DNA of 64,000 nt from assembly GCF_017165765.1 (NCBI RefSeq), contig NZ_JAFGZD010000004.1, positions 310,001 through 374,000 of the forward strand, written 5' to 3'. The DNA comes from Pseudomonas capsici. Lineage in GTDB: Bacteria; Pseudomonadota; Gammaproteobacteria; Pseudomonadales; Pseudomonadaceae. The notes under the pieces were generated by a model. That model was not told the DNA's origin, searched no databases, and saw nothing but the letters and a program-made list of their open reading frames with translations. Both the position numbers and the translations under genes were made by a program. Positions 15,341 through 27,418 of the stretch are shown here, piece after piece. Positions within the stretch are counted from its first letter, which is position 1, and each line of letters opens with the position of its first letter.

Positions 15341-18300
15341 TTATAACGGCGGTTTCGCGGCTGTGCTATCCGAAAAATCCGAAAGATTCATAAGAAGAAA
15401 TCTGGAGCAGAATTCCTCGGGTGGCAAGGGCAGGCTGACGATGTAGCCCTGGATCTGTTCGCAGCCTTGTTCGGTGAGGAATTTCTGTTGTTCGGGGGTC
15501 TCCACGCCTTCCGCGATGATGGTCAGTTGCATGCTGCGGCCAAGGGCGATGATGGCGCGGACGATGGCTGCGTCGTGGGTGTCTTCCGGGAGGCCGCGGA
15601 CGAAGGACTGGTCGATTTTCAGGATGTCCAGCGGCAGGCGTTTGAGGTAGCTCAGGGATGAGTAGCCGGTGCCAAAGTCGTCGATGGCCAGCTGGACGCC
15701 GAGTTTTTTCAGTTTGTGCAGCACCGACAGGGCTTCTTCCGTCTGGCTCATGATGAAGTTTTCGGTGATTTCCAGTTGCAGGCAGCCGGGCTCCAGGCCG
15801 TTGTCGGCAAGCAGTTGTTCGATGCGTTTGAGCAGGTTGGGCTGGCGCAGTTGTGCACCGGCCAGATTGACCGAGAGCGGGCCGAAGGGCGCGTAGATCT
15901 TGCGCCATTCGCACATCTGGCGGCAGGCATGTTCCAGCACCCAGTCGCCGATCTGCAGGATCATGCCGTTCTCTTCCGCCAGCGGGATGAAGTGCTCGGG
16001 CGGTACTTCGCCGAAGGTCGGGTGGCTCCAGCGAATCAGGGCTTCGGCACCCACCAGTCTGTTGGTCAGCAGGCTGGTCTTGGGTTGGTAGGAGAGGCTC
16101 AGTTCGTTGCGTTCCAGGGCTCTGCGCAGTTCCTGCTCGAGGGCGATTCGTTCGCTGGCCTGGGAGGTCAGGTCGCGGGTGTAGCTTTCGATCCGGTTGC
16201 GTCCCTTGGCTTTGGAGCGGTACATCGCCGCATCGGCGTTCTTGACCAGTGTGGCGACGTCGGTGCCGTCGGTGGGGAACAGGCAACTGCCGATGCTGGC
16301 ACTCATGAAGAACTCGTGCTCGCCAGCCTGGAAGGGTGCGGTAAAGCAGGCCAGGAGCTTGCTGCCGATGGTTTGTGCATCGCCGGGTTGCAGCAGGCCG
16401 GGCAGCAGGACGATGAATTCATCGCCGCCCAGGCGCGCTACGGTGTCGATGTCGCGCAGCGTCTCCTTGAGGCGCTGTGCGATGCCTTTGAGGAGCAGAT
16501 CGCCCACAGGGTGCCCGAGGCTGTCGTTGATGTGTTTGAAGCGATCCAGGTCGATAAACAGCACGGCACCGAGGCTGCCCGACTCTTCGCTGTGCAGCAG
16601 GGCGGAGTGCAGGCGGCTTTCGAACAGGGTGCGGTTGGGCAGGCCGGTCAAGGGGTCGTGGTGGGCCTGATAGTCCAGGCGCGCCTGGGCGTGCTTGAGG
16701 CTGGAGATGTCGGCAAAGACGGCGACGAAGTGGGTGATGAATCGATCCTTGTTGCGCACGGCGCTGATCGTCAGCCAGCAGGGGTAAAGCTCGCCATTCT
16801 TGCGGCGGTTGCAGATTTCTCCCTGCCAGTGTCCTTCGGCCCCCAGTTGATGCCACATGGCCGCATAGAATGCGCTGTCATGCTGGCCCGAGGCGAGCAG
16901 GCGGGGTGTCTGGCCCAAGGCTTCTTCCTCACCGTAGCCGGTGATTTCGCTGAAGGCCCGGTTGACGGCGTTGATGCGCTGACGCGTATCGGTGATCAGC
17001 ACCCCTTCGGCAGTGCTCTCGAAGACCGTGGCGGCCAGGTGCAGTTTTTCCTGCATCTGCTGGCGTTCGGTAATGTCCCGGGCCAGGGTCATGATGCATT
17101 CTTCCCCGCCGATGAGCAGAGGGTGGGATGACATTTCGCAAAGCCGGACCTGGCCGTCCAAGCGGCGGATCTGGCCGCGAAAGTCCCGTACCACGCCATT
17201 CTGCTGCAATTGCTTGATCAGTTGCTGGCGTTCGTTCGGGTCGACCCATATCTGCAGATCGAGGCCTGAGCGTTCCAGGCACTGGCTTTCGCTGTAGCCG
17301 GTCAGTCGACAGAAACCTTCATTGACCTCCAGCAGCAGGCCGTCGCTGGTGCGGGCGATAAGCAGGCCGTCGGGAGAGGAGTGGAAAGCCTTGGCGAATT
17401 TCTCTTCGGAGAGCTGCAACTGCTGCTGAGCCTGCTTGAGAGGAGTGATGTCGCTGACGGTGAGCAATACAGCAGGCGTGGTGCTCATCTCGAAGGGCTC
17501 GGCTGACATCAGGCAGGAAAAGGTACTTCCATCCCTGCGACGCAGAGGCATTTCCAGATTGCGGATCCGGCCTTGCTGCAGGCGCTCCAGCAAGCTCGGG
17601 CCGACTCCCGGCACGGCCCACAGATTGATTTGCGTGGCGGTTTTACCGATGACGTCTTCGCTGCTCATGCCGATCTGAGTTTCGAAGGCCTTGTTGACTT
17701 CAAGGATGATGCCGTCGGACAGGCGAGCGATGATCAGGATGTCCGGGCACTGGGCAAACACCGAGGCGAATTTGCCCTCGGACAGACGCAGGGCCTCCTC
17801 GGTCTGTTTGCTGTCGCTGATATCGATCATCAGGCCACGAATGATGGGGTCGGGGCCGCGCTTGATAAGGCTGACGATGTCTCTGATCCAGAGTATCCGT
17901 CCTTCGGCATTGCGGACCCGGTAGTCGAGGCTGTGATCGTTGCCGCTCAGGGCCTGTTGCTTGCAGAAGGTTTCGGCTGCATCCACGTCTTCAGGGTGCA
18001 CGATGCTGCGCCAGAAGCCAGGTTGCAGCCATTTCGACAGGGGATAACCCAGCAGGCTTTCCGCCTGAGGCGAGACGTAGTTGTAGGTCATCTTTTCCGG
18101 GTTGGCTTCCCAGGCCACGGCGGAAAGGCTTTCTACCAGCCCCCGGTAGTGATGTTCGCTGCCACGAAGTTTTTGTTCCAGTTCGATGCCGCGGGAAATC
18201 TCCAGGCTGAGCTTTCGGTTATTACGAATAACCGCTGCAAGCGCTGCTGAAAGTAGTAATAAGCCTGGCAGGCCATAAAGTAGAAAATTTTCCCAATGCA

Positions 18301-18511
18301 CCGGCTCTTTGTTTTCCCAGTTGTGGGTTTCGGGCTGTTGCAGGCTGGTCGGCGTGCTGTCCGACGCGAGTAGCAAGGCTTTCGAATCCTGCTGGGCGAG
18401 CCAGGAGTCGGGGTTCTGTGTGTGATATGGCCGGGCCGGTAAGTCCGGGGTGTTGGCGTTTGCTATGGAGCCGATCAGACAAAAGAGTGTGATGGCCGAC
18501 AGTCGTAACAT
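15341..18511 (-). CDS. Membrane PAS-GGDEF-EAL cyclic-di-GMP enzyme (RmcA-locus homologue, short form)
   Basis: The 1056-residue protein has a signal peptide (1-19), a short periplasmic part, a membrane helix near 75-95, four consecutive PAS domains (about 115-610), a GGDEF domain (LGGDEF intact, with an RDID I-site five residues before it) and a C-terminal EAL domain (GAEALIRW, DDFGTGYSSL). Both synthesis and breakdown of c-di-GMP are possible. It occupies the position of PA0575 (RmcA) between the CAU tRNA and rpoD. However, the periplasmic amino-acid-binding-protein domain of the P. aeruginosa protein (about 1245 residues) is missing. Sensing is probably through the PAS domains alone, perhaps redox or flavin. 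Confidence 0.88.
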   Translation of the reverse strand: MLRLSAITLFCLIGSIANANTPDLPARPYHTQNPDSWLAQQDSKALLLASDSTPTSLQQPETHNWENKEPVHWENFLLYGLPGLLLLSAALAAVIRNNRKLSLEISRGIELEQKLRGSEHHYRGLVESLSAVAWEANPEKMTYNYVSPQAESLLGYPLSKWLQPGFWRSIVHPEDVDAAETFCKQQALSGNDHSLDYRVRNAEGRILWIRDIVSLIKRGPDPIIRGLMIDISDSKQTEEALRLSEGKFASVFAQCPDILIIARLSDGIILEVNKAFETQIGMSSEDVIGKTATQINLWAVPGVGPSLLERLQQGRIRNLEMPLRRRDGSTFSCLMSAEPFEMSTTPAVLLTVSDITPLKQAQQQLQLSEEKFAKAFHSSPDGLLIARTSDGLLLEVNEGFCRLTGYSESQCLERSGLDLQIWVDPNERQQLIKQLQQNGVVRDFRGQIRRLDGQVRLCEMSSHPLLIGGEECIMTLARDITERQQMQEKLHLAATVFESTAEGVLITDTRQRINAVNRAFSEITGYGEEEALGQTPRLLASGQHDSAFYAAMWHQLGAEGHWQGEICNRRKNGELYPCWLTISAVRNKDRFITHFVAVFADISSLKHAQARLDYQAHHDPLTGLPNRTLFESRLHSALLHSEESGSLGAVLFIDLDRFKHINDSLGHPVGDLLLKGIAQRLKETLRDIDTVARLGGDEFIVLLPGLLQPGDAQTIGSKLLACFTAPFQAGEHEFFMSASIGSCLFPTDGTDVATLVKNADAAMYRSKAKGRNRIESYTRDLTSQASERIALEQELRRALERNELSLSYQPKTSLLTNRLVGAEALIRWSHPTFGEVPPEHFIPLAEENGMILQIGDWVLEHACRQMCEWRKIYAPFGPLSVNLAGAQLRQPNLLKRIEQLLADNGLEPGCLQLEITENFIMSQTEEALSVLHKLKKLGVQLAIDDFGTGYSSLSYLKRLPLDILKIDQSFVRGLPEDTHDAAIVRAIIALGRSMQLTIIAEGVETPEQQKFLTEQGCEQIQGYIVSLPLPPEEFCSRFLLMNLSDFSDSTAAKPPL

Positions 18512-18607
18512 GGCAGCCTCATAGCGGCGGATAGTAATGAGACGAGTGTAGACGGCGTTGGGAAAGGGGTGAAAAAACTACTAACCGGAAAGTGTTATCC
18601 CGGAAAA

Positions 18608-18636
18608 GCAAAACCCCCGGCGGGCCGGGGGTTTTT
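18608..18636 (-). terminator. rpoD operon terminator
   Basis: An ACCCCCGG / CCGGGGGT stem is flanked by A-runs and T-runs on both sides, directly after the rpoD stop (18652). It looks bidirectional. Confidence 0.85.
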
Positions 18637-18651
18637 GACTTGCTTGTGCTG

Positions 18652-20502
<1,851 letters not shown>

Positions 20503-20569
20503 AACACCCTATCCACTGAAGGTCTTGGCGGGCAAAAAACAAGCCGAGGATTATACCCGAGCTGTGACC

Positions 20570-22525
20570 TCACGCGCCAGTTGAGGTCGGGTTTTGTGCA
20601 GAAACATTGCGATTATACAGCTGGACTAGCAGGGTTTTTTCCTCTGCGGATAGGCCGACTTTGCTACTTTTGTCGACCAGTTCATCAATGCGTCGCACAC
20701 GTTGTCTATCTGATAGCCTAGTTATAGTGTCGAAAAACTGTTGTTCAAGGTTGTCGGCCTCGATCAACCATTCCTTTTCTGCCAATGCGCGCAGCAATCG
20801 GCCCTGCTCTGTGCCATGCCAACGCGCTATCAATTGTAACGACCGAAGATTCGGATTCTTTTGTCTGGCCTCTATCAGGGCGACCAGCAGTTGCGCCTGC
20901 ATTTGGTTTTCTGCGGCGAAATGGCTCGCATTTTCGACTTTCTCGGCCAGTTCCGGGTGATGCAGCAGGGTTCTCAGCGCTGCCTGCATCGGCGGTTCGA
21001 CGGCCGTTGGTACGCGTGGTGCACGAGGTTCGAACTCCTGACGCTTGCCCTTTTTGTCCCAAGGCTTCTTGTCCCATTTTTTCTGATTCTGACCACCGGC
21101 TTTCTTGGGCGTCCATTGTGGCTGCTCTTCGTAGCCACCGTGCTGCTGGTAATCCGCGAAATCCGGCATGGCGTCGTAATCGACGTACGGATCGTAGCTG
21201 GGAGGCACATCTGCAGGTGCACTTTGTACCAACTGGCTGACGGCTTCGTTGTTGAGGCCGGTGATTTCGCTCAGGCGCTGACGCATCAGTGCCCGCAGAT
21301 TGGTGCCGGGAACCTTGTCGATCAGCGGTGCTGCGAGGGTGGCCATATGGGCCTTGCCTTCGAGGGAGCGCGGGTCGGATTCCTTGGTCAGCTGCTCGAA
21401 AAAATAGTCGGCCAGCGGCTGGGCATGCTGATTGATGCGCGCCTTGAACGCATCGGTGCCTTCGGAGCGCACCAGACTGTCCGGGTCTTCGCCTTCGGGC
21501 AGAAACAGAAAGCGGGCGCGGCGTCCGTCCTGCAGGCTCGACAGGGTGGCTTCCAATGCCCGCCATGCGGCATTGCGGCCGGCCTGGTCGCCGTCGAAAC
21601 AGAACAGCACGTTGGGCACGACCCTGAACAGTCGTTTCAGGTGTTCTTCGCTGGTTGCGGTGCCCAGAGTGGCGACGGCATTGCGCAGGCCTTGCTGAGC
21701 CAGGGCAATGACGTCCATGTAGCCTTCGACGACGATGATCTCGTCGAGATTGCGATTGTGTTTGCGAGCCTCGAACAGGCCGTACAGCTCCTGGCCCTTG
21801 TGAAAGACAGGAGTTTCAGGTGAGTTCAGGTACTTGGGCTTGTCGTCGCCCAGTACCCGGCCGCCAAAGGCGATGACGCGGCCTCGTGAGTCGCGGATCG
21901 GAAACATGACCCGGTCGCGGAAGCGGTCGTAGCGTTTGCCGGTCTCCGCGTTCTCGATCAGCAGGCCGGCATCGATCATGACCTTCTGCTGAAGTGCGTC
22001 GCTGCTCAGGTGCTTGTAGAGGTTGTCCCAGCCAGGAGGGGCGAACCCCATGCCGAAGTCCCGGGCGATTTCGCCGGACAGGCCGCGCCCCTTGAGGTAG
22101 TCCACGGCGGCCTTGCGCATCGGGTGGCTTTTCAGGGCCTGACGATAGAACTCGGCGGCGGCTGCCAGCAGCGGGTACAGCGGGGAGTCGGTCGGCTGAC
22201 GTGGCTTCTGGCCTTTGACGTTCTGTTCGCGGGGGACTTCCATGCCTGCCGCTTTGGCAAGCTCCTCGACCGCCTGGGGAAAGTCCAGGTTGTCGTGGTC
22301 CATGACAAAGCCCAGCGCGTTACCGCCGGCGCCACAGCCGAAGCAGTAATAGAACTGTTTGTCCGGGCTGACGCTGAAAGAGGGGGTTTTCTCTTTGTGG
22401 AACGGGCAGCAGGCGCTGAAGTTCTTCCCGGTTTTCTTCAGTTGCACGCGCGAGCTGACCACATCGACGATGTCGGTGCGGTTCAGAAGGTCGTCAATGA
22501 AGCTTTGGGGAATCAGCCCTGCCAT
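20570..22525 (-). CDS. dnaG: DNA primase DnaG
   Basis: The 651-residue protein has the CHC2 zinc finger at the N-terminus (CCPFHKEKTPSF, then YYCFGCG), the TOPRIM core (EGYMDVIAL, FDGDQAG) and the C-terminal DnaB-binding helical domain with TLLHHPELA. A flexible basic linker near 470-520 is rich in Lys, Trp and Gln. It makes RNA primers at the replication fork. It stands between rpsU and rpoD. The gap to rpsU is unusually long and lacks yqeY. Confidence 0.98.
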   Translation of the reverse strand: MAGLIPQSFIDDLLNRTDIVDVVSSRVQLKKTGKNFSACCPFHKEKTPSFSVSPDKQFYYCFGCGAGGNALGFVMDHDNLDFPQAVEELAKAAGMEVPREQNVKGQKPRQPTDSPLYPLLAAAAEFYRQALKSHPMRKAAVDYLKGRGLSGEIARDFGMGFAPPGWDNLYKHLSSDALQQKVMIDAGLLIENAETGKRYDRFRDRVMFPIRDSRGRVIAFGGRVLGDDKPKYLNSPETPVFHKGQELYGLFEARKHNRNLDEIIVVEGYMDVIALAQQGLRNAVATLGTATSEEHLKRLFRVVPNVLFCFDGDQAGRNAAWRALEATLSSLQDGRRARFLFLPEGEDPDSLVRSEGTDAFKARINQHAQPLADYFFEQLTKESDPRSLEGKAHMATLAAPLIDKVPGTNLRALMRQRLSEITGLNNEAVSQLVQSAPADVPPSYDPYVDYDAMPDFADYQQHGGYEEQPQWTPKKAGGQNQKKWDKKPWDKKGKRQEFEPRAPRVPTAVEPPMQAALRTLLHHPELAEKVENASHFAAENQMQAQLLVALIEARQKNPNLRSLQLIARWHGTEQGRLLRALAEKEWLIEADNLEQQFFDTITRLSDRQRVRRIDELVDKSSKVGLSAEEKTLLVQLYNRNVSAQNPTSTGA

Positions 22526-22995
22526 TGCGTTCTCGTCATCAGGCGTATTACGAAATTATCGTGGCGAATCTGTCAGCGTACGCGAACATTTCAGCCGCCT
22601 CTGTCAGCAAGAATAGCGACATGCGGACGGGTATCGGCATCCGATAATCGGGCCTGCAGCCTTGAAAGGAAATAAGTGCGTAGCGATTTCATGTGAATTC
22701 GACTTCAGCCTGTAGCCTTGGTGTTCACTGAGTGATCGCAAGAGACGCTGCCTTGGCTGAGCTTCTTGCGAAGTCATCAAGGCATGCTCGTCATGCTCAT
22801 TGATCAAGCCTGCCCGAAGGACAGATCAATCAACGTTGCCTGAAGCAGGCTGGACGTGCTTTGACGGATTTGTCTTGGTCGCATGTGCGGCTTCGACTGC
22901 TTCTGTCAATGATGCGTGAAGCTGGTGCTCCAACTGCCGACAGCCCGGCGTTCTAAGGCCGGGCAAGGCAGAAGCTTGCGACGTAAGGCTGTAAA
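22526..22995. other. 470-base gap between rpsU and dnaG without a supported gene
   Basis: In PAO1 the yqeY gene (about 149 codons) is, as I recall, at this place. None of the frames here resembles it. A GCCCGGC / GCCGGGC hairpin at 22943-22964 lies downstream of rpsU and could partly terminate or stabilise that transcript, as the rpsU-dnaG terminator does in E. coli. A minus-strand frame at 22604-22807 has no recognisable content. Confidence 0.6.
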
Positions 22996-23211
22996 TTAAT
23001 ACAGACGAACGGCGCGGCGCTGTTCGCGCTGGACTTTCTTGGCGTGACGTTTGACAGCAGCAGCTGCCTTACGCTTACGCTCGGAAGTCGGCTTCTCGTA
23101 AAATTCGCGGCTACGAACTTCAGCCAGAACACCGGCTTTTTCGCAGGAGCGCTTGAAACGACGCAGAGCTACGTCGAAGGGTTCGTTCTCTTTAACTTTG
23201 ACGGCTGGCAT
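22996..23211 (-). CDS. rpsU: 30S ribosomal protein S21
   Basis: The 71-residue, strongly basic protein starts [27 protein letters not shown] and has the Arg/Lys-rich tail typical of S21. It is needed for initiation with natural mRNAs. It is the first gene of the rpsU-dnaG-rpoD operon and diverges from tsaD, the classic arrangement. Confidence 0.98.
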
Positions 23212-23409
23212 CCAGAGCTACCTTCATTCATTACCGGGGTCAACGCCTCGTGCAAACACTGCACAAAAGTACGTCGGTTTTTAAGGGTTGCGGATGTTAA
23301 CCCCTCATTGAGAGGAATGCAAAGCCTCTGATCGAAAACCGCTGGTCGGCGTCTTTGGTGACGACTATCATGCGCGCCTTCAAATCTGCCCCCTACAAGG
23401 CGCAAACCC

Positions 23410-24435
23410 ATGTTAGTACTGGGATTAGAAACTTCCTGCGACGAAACCGGCGTCGCTCTCTACGACAGCGAGCGCGGTTTGCTGGCTGATGCATTGTTCA
23501 GTCAGATCGACCTGCATCGCGTCTATGGTGGCGTGGTGCCGGAGCTGGCGTCGCGTGATCACGTCAAGCGCATGCTGCCGCTCATTCGCCAGACTCTGGC
23601 CGAAGCGGACTGTGTGGCGACCGACATCGATGCCATTGCCTACACGGCCGGGCCGGGTCTGGTCGGTGCCTTGCTGGTGGGTGCCTCATGCGCTCAGGCC
23701 CTGGCATTTGCCTGGGATATTCCGGCCCTGGGCGTTCATCATATGGAAGGCCATCTGCTGGCTCCGATGCTCGAAGAGCAGCCGCCACAGTTTCCGTTCG
23801 TCGCCTTGCTGGTGTCCGGCGGGCATACGCAACTGGTCCGGGTCGATGGTATCGGTCGCTATGAGCTGTTGGGTGAAACCCTGGATGACGCCGCAGGCGA
23901 GGCTTTCGACAAGACGGCCAAGATGATGGGACTGCAATACCCCGGCGGCCCCGAGATTTCCCGTCTGGCGACTCGTGGTGTCGCAGGGCGTTTTGCATTT
24001 CCGCGTCCGATGACCGATCGTCCGGGTCTGGAATTCAGTTTCAGCGGTCTGAAAACCTCTGCCCTCAATGCCTGGCAGCAGTGCCAGAGCGCTGGGGACG
24101 ACAGCGAGCAAACCCGTTGCGACATCGCTCTGGCCTTCCAGCAGGCGGTAGTGGAGACTTTGACCATCAAGTGCAAGCGTGCGCTCAAGCAGACCGGTCT
24201 CAAGAGCCTGGTCATCGCCGGTGGCGTCAGCGCCAACAAGGCGTTGCGAGAGTCGCTGGAGAGCATGCTGGCGGACCTGCGCGGTCATGTTTACTACGCT
24301 CGTCCCGAGTTCTGCACCGATAACGGCGCGATGATCGCATTTGCCGGTTGTCAGCGTCTGCAAGCGGGCCAGAAGGAAGATTTGAGTATCAGTGTGCAGG
24401 CACGCTGGCCGATGGAGCAGTTGTCGGGTATCTGA
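23410..24435 (+). CDS. tsaD: tRNA N6-threonylcarbamoyladenosine transferase TsaD
   Basis: The 341-residue protein is a Kae1/TsaD ASKHA-fold enzyme: [16 protein letters not shown] at the start, metal-binding [16 protein letters not shown], the [14 protein letters not shown] loop and a final STDN-like [10 protein letters not shown]. With TsaB, TsaC and TsaE it makes t6A37 on ANN-decoding tRNAs. It is divergent from rpsU and convergent with plsY. Confidence 0.98.
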   Translation: MLVLGLETSCDETGVALYDSERGLLADALFSQIDLHRVYGGVVPELASRDHVKRMLPLIRQTLAEADCVATDIDAIAYTAGPGLVGALLVGASCAQALAFAWDIPALGVHHMEGHLLAPMLEEQPPQFPFVALLVSGGHTQLVRVDGIGRYELLGETLDDAAGEAFDKTAKMMGLQYPGGPEISRLATRGVAGRFAFPRPMTDRPGLEFSFSGLKTSALNAWQQCQSAGDDSEQTRCDIALAFQQAVVETLTIKCKRALKQTGLKSLVIAGGVSANKALRESLESMLADLRGHVYYARPEFCTDNGAMIAFAGCQRLQAGQKEDLSISVQARWPMEQLSGI

Positions 24436-24475
24436 GGGGCGGCATGGCGGAGGTGAGCCGTTTTCATGCGCTCCC

Positions 24476-25054
24476 TCAGAAATGCCGTTCGCGCCCGGCG
24501 AGCAGGTCGCGTAGATTGCCGCGATGACGCCAGACGATCAGCAGGGTCAGGACGCTCATGGGCAACAAGGCCCGGGGTTCCTGCCAGGCCAGCAGTGGCA
24601 GGGTCAATGGTGTGGCGATCAGCGCGGCGAGTGAGCTGGTGCGGGTCAGGTAGAACGTCAGCAGCCAGGTCGTGATGGCCAGTGCTGCGGCAGGAGGGTA
24701 GAGCCCCAGCAGCATGCCGGCGGCGGTTGCAACGCCTTTGCCGCCCTTGAAGCGGAAGTACAGCGGAAACAGATGGCCCAGTACGGCGCAAACGCCTATC
24801 CAGGCCTGGTCTCGCGGGTCAAGACCGCCAAGGCTGGCGAGCAGTACGGGGAGCAGGCCTTTGCAGAGGTCGCCGATCAGCGTCAGGACGGCTGCTTTTT
24901 TACCGGCCAGACGCAGCATGTTGGTCGCGCCTGCATTGCCCGAGCCACTGACGCGCGGGTCCGGGCTGCCATTGAGGCGGCTGAGCAGGATGGCGAAGGA
25001 CAGTGAGCCGAGCAGGTAGGCGAAAATAGCCAGTAACCAAAACATGCTAACCAT
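24476..25054 (-). CDS. plsY: Glycerol-3-phosphate acyltransferase PlsY
   Basis: The 192-residue inner-membrane protein has about five to six hydrophobic segments and the three PlsY motifs: [11 protein letters not shown], the [11 protein letters not shown] glycine-rich phosphate loop (here GSGNAGATN), and the [12 protein letters not shown] loop. It acylates glycerol-3-phosphate from acyl-phosphate in the first step of phospholipid synthesis. It converges with tsaD and diverges from folB. Confidence 0.97.
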   Translation of the reverse strand: MVSMFWLLAIFAYLLGSLSFAILLSRLNGSPDPRVSGSGNAGATNMLRLAGKKAAVLTLIGDLCKGLLPVLLASLGGLDPRDQAWIGVCAVLGHLFPLYFRFKGGKGVATAAGMLLGLYPPAAALAITTWLLTFYLTRTSSLAALIATPLTLPLLAWQEPRALLPMSVLTLLIVWRHRGNLRDLLAGRERHF

Positions 25055-25119
25055 TCCGGGCGAGGATGCCCTGATTCTAACGGCGCATCGCGCCCTTGTC
25101 GTGCAGTGGAGAGTAGTGC

Positions 25120-25473
25120 TTGGACAGAGTTTTCATTGACGGTCTTGAGGTCGATACGGTGATCGGCGCTTATGACTGGGAACGTGGCATTCGCCAGTGC
25201 TTGCGGCTGGACCTGAGTTTTGCCTGGGATAACCGGCCTGCCGCTGCGGGTGACGACCTGAGCAAGGCGTTGGACTATGCGAGTGTTTCCGCTCGTATCC
25301 AGGCGTTTGCCGAGCAGGCGCAGTTCCAACTGGTGGAGACTTTTGCCGAGCGTCTGGCCGAAGTGTTGATGAGTGAGTTTCAGATTCCCTGGCTGCGCCT
25401 GAGGCTGACCAAGCCGGGGGCCGTCGCCGCTGCCAAGGGCGTGGGTGTGGAGATCGAGCGCGGATGTCCCTGA
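25120..25473 (+). CDS. folB: Dihydroneopterin aldolase FolB
   Basis: The 117-residue length is standard. It starts at TTG (25120) with [22 protein letters not shown], the pterin-binding start of the family, and has a catalytic Lys in [10 protein letters not shown]. It cleaves dihydroneopterin in folate synthesis. Its end overlaps folK by ten bases, so the two consecutive pathway steps are translated together. Confidence 0.95.
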   Translation: MDRVFIDGLEVDTVIGAYDWERGIRQCLRLDLSFAWDNRPAAAGDDLSKALDYASVSARIQAFAEQAQFQLVETFAERLAEVLMSEFQIPWLRLRLTKPGAVAAAKGVGVEIERGCP

Positions 25474-25988
25474 CTCGGGTTTTTCTGGGGCTCGGCAGTA
25501 ATATCGAGCGCGAAAGGCATTTGCATGCCGGGCTGGATGCGCTCGATTCATTCCTGAGCGACATGACCTGCTCACCGGTCTTCGAAAGCCAGCCAGTAGG
25601 GATCAAGAGCGGTCCGTTCTTCAATCTGGTCGTCTCGGCCCTGACCGATCTGCCACTGATGGAGCTGGATCGTCGTTTGAAGATGATCGAAGCCGATAGC
25701 GGTCGTTATGCTCCGGATCGCAAAGGTTTGCCGCTGGATATCGATGTGCTTCTGTATGGCGATCAGGTCGGGAATTTTGATGGCCTGATCCTGCCGCGTG
25801 CAGAAATACTCAAGAACGCCTTTGTGTTGTGGCCCTTGTCACTGATCGCGGGGGATCGTTTGCATCCGGGCGTGGGCGTGCCTTTCGCCACGCTCTGGGC
25901 CGAAGCACAGATCGATCAGCAGCTCTGGCCTGTGGCATTCGAGTGGCGTGGCAAGCAGCTGACGCCAGAAGATGTATCGGCAAATTAA
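25464..25988 (+). CDS. folK: HPPK (2-amino-4-hydroxy-6-hydroxymethyldihydropteridine pyrophosphokinase)
   Basis: The 174-residue protein starts [25 protein letters not shown] and includes SPVFESQPVG, FFNLVVSALTDLP and the signature DRKGLPLDIDVLLYGD. It transfers pyrophosphate from ATP to the pterin made by FolB. The final 15 residues extend slightly past the usual HPPK end. Confidence 0.96.
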   Translation: MSLTRVFLGLGSNIERERHLHAGLDALDSFLSDMTCSPVFESQPVGIKSGPFFNLVVSALTDLPLMELDRRLKMIEADSGRYAPDRKGLPLDIDVLLYGDQVGNFDGLILPRAEILKNAFVLWPLSLIAGDRLHPGVGVPFATLWAEAQIDQQLWPVAFEWRGKQLTPEDVSAN

Positions 25989-26051
25989 ATCTCGCGAATA
26001 AATTGGCCGGTATGCGTCAAGTATTGCAAGTCTGGCAGCGTACTGGTTCCA

Positions 26052-26074
26052 GTCGCCAGCAAGCTGCCTCCCAC
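26052..26074. repeat. Single REP element
   Basis: GTCGCCAGCAAGCTGCCTCCCAC is a classic Pseudomonas REP. The same sequence recurs as an inverted doublet at 57706-57794. It lies between the convergent folK and cca genes. Confidence 0.8.
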
Positions 26075-26094
26075 AGGATGAGCTTCTGCAGAAC

Positions 26095-27333
26095 CTATTC
26101 GCGAAGCGCGGCGCACTCTGCCTTGTACACCTTGAGCGCATCCAGCCTTTCGTCTTTCAGGGCATTGCCCAGGTCCTGTCCCTTCAGACCCTTTTCCACC
26201 AGCGGCTGGACCGCCACGGTCCGGGCTGCCTGAGCCGCGCCGCGCAGGTAGTCGGCCTGTGGATAACTGCGCTCCTCGAAGCCGTCGCGCCCACGAGCGT
26301 CCATCTCGCAAGCGACGATGAACTCTTCAAAACGTTGCGGGCGGCGGTAGACGTCGAAGCTGTGCAGTAACTCCAGCAGGGTCGAGGGTTTCAGCTCCAG
26401 AGCACGATGTCCGTGGGTGTGGTACTGGCCGACCAGCAGCGCCAGTTCCTGGCATTCCTTCGGCACCCGGAAGCGTTCGTTGACGGCTTTTATCAGGCGC
26501 AGTCCTCTGTGCTCATGGGCGATATGCCTGGGCCATTCGGATTCGGGTGTCAGCCCTTTGCCCAGGTCATGCAGCAGGCACGCCCAGCGTACGCTCAACG
26601 GCTGTTCATGAAGGGCCGCTTGCCCCAGCACACTGAGCACATGCTTGCCTGTATCGATTTCCGGGTGGTGGGCGGCAGGCTGCGGTACGCCGAACAGTGC
26701 CTCGACTTCAGGGATCAGCTCCTTGAGAGCGCCACAGTTATGCAATACCTGAATGAACACCTGAGGCTGATCTTCCATCAGTGCCCGAGAGATTTCCTTC
26801 CAGCTACGCTCGGGTGTCAGGGCCTTGAGTTCGCCGGATTCGCTGAGCTGGCGCATCAATCCCATGGTCTCTGGCGCGATGCTGAAACCCAGTGAGGCAT
26901 AACGGGCGGCAAAGCGGGCGACACGTAATACTCTGAGGGGATCTTCGGCGAACGCGGGTGAAACGTGGCGCAAGATTCTGGCTTCGATGTCGTGCTGTCC
27001 GCCATAGGGATCGGTCAGATTGCCGTCCTTGTCTTCGGCCATGGCGTTGATGGTCAGGTCGCGACGGATCAGGTCCTGTTCGAGTGTGACATCAGGACTG
27101 GCGTGAAAGACGAAGCCGCCGTAGCCAACGCCACTTTTGCGCTCGGTGCGAGCCAGTGCGTATTCCTCACCCGTCAGCGGATGGAGAAAGACCGGAAAAT
27201 CGGTGCCCACCGGACGATAGCCTTTGACCAGCATCTCATCGGCGCTGGCACCTACGACGACCCAGTCGGTGTCGGTAACGGGTTGACCCAGCAGGCGGTC
27301 GCGTACAGCGCCACCAACTTTATAAATCTGCAT
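26095..27333 (-). CDS. cca: CCA-adding enzyme (multifunctional tRNA nucleotidyltransferase)
   Basis: The 412-residue gammaproteobacterial Cca starts [16 protein letters not shown] at the ATG 27333, directly behind a strong GGAGG. The nucleotidyltransferase head has DTDWVVVGA, followed by [10 protein letters not shown] and the [14 protein letters not shown] basic region. The C-terminal half carries an HD phosphohydrolase domain (LLHDLGKG). It repairs tRNA 3' ends and may remove 2',3'-cyclic phosphates. An ATG at 27351 is in frame but has a poorer site. Confidence 0.97.
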   Translation of the reverse strand: MQIYKVGGAVRDRLLGQPVTDTDWVVVGASADEMLVKGYRPVGTDFPVFLHPLTGEEYALARTERKSGVGYGGFVFHASPDVTLEQDLIRRDLTINAMAEDKDGNLTDPYGGQHDIEARILRHVSPAFAEDPLRVLRVARFAARYASLGFSIAPETMGLMRQLSESGELKALTPERSWKEISRALMEDQPQVFIQVLHNCGALKELIPEVEALFGVPQPAAHHPEIDTGKHVLSVLGQAALHEQPLSVRWACLLHDLGKGLTPESEWPRHIAHEHRGLRLIKAVNERFRVPKECQELALLVGQYHTHGHRALELKPSTLLELLHSFDVYRRPQRFEEFIVACEMDARGRDGFEERSYPQADYLRGAAQAARTVAVQPLVEKGLKGQDLGNALKDERLDALKVYKAECAALRE

Positions 27334-27418
27334 AAGAACCTCCGTAAGCACGACAGGATAAACCTGAGTCGTGCTTAAGGAAGTTAAAAGTTAAAAACAT
27401 CCTTGCCGATTGCGTTCT

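Noticed and set aside
15716..17131. 471-codon plus-strand open frame
   Set aside because: Antisense to the PAS-GGDEF-EAL gene, whose domains are clear.
22604..22807. 67-codon minus-strand frame in the rpsU-dnaG gap as a possible yqeY remnant
   Set aside because: The translation has none of the YqeY pattern and no coding character.
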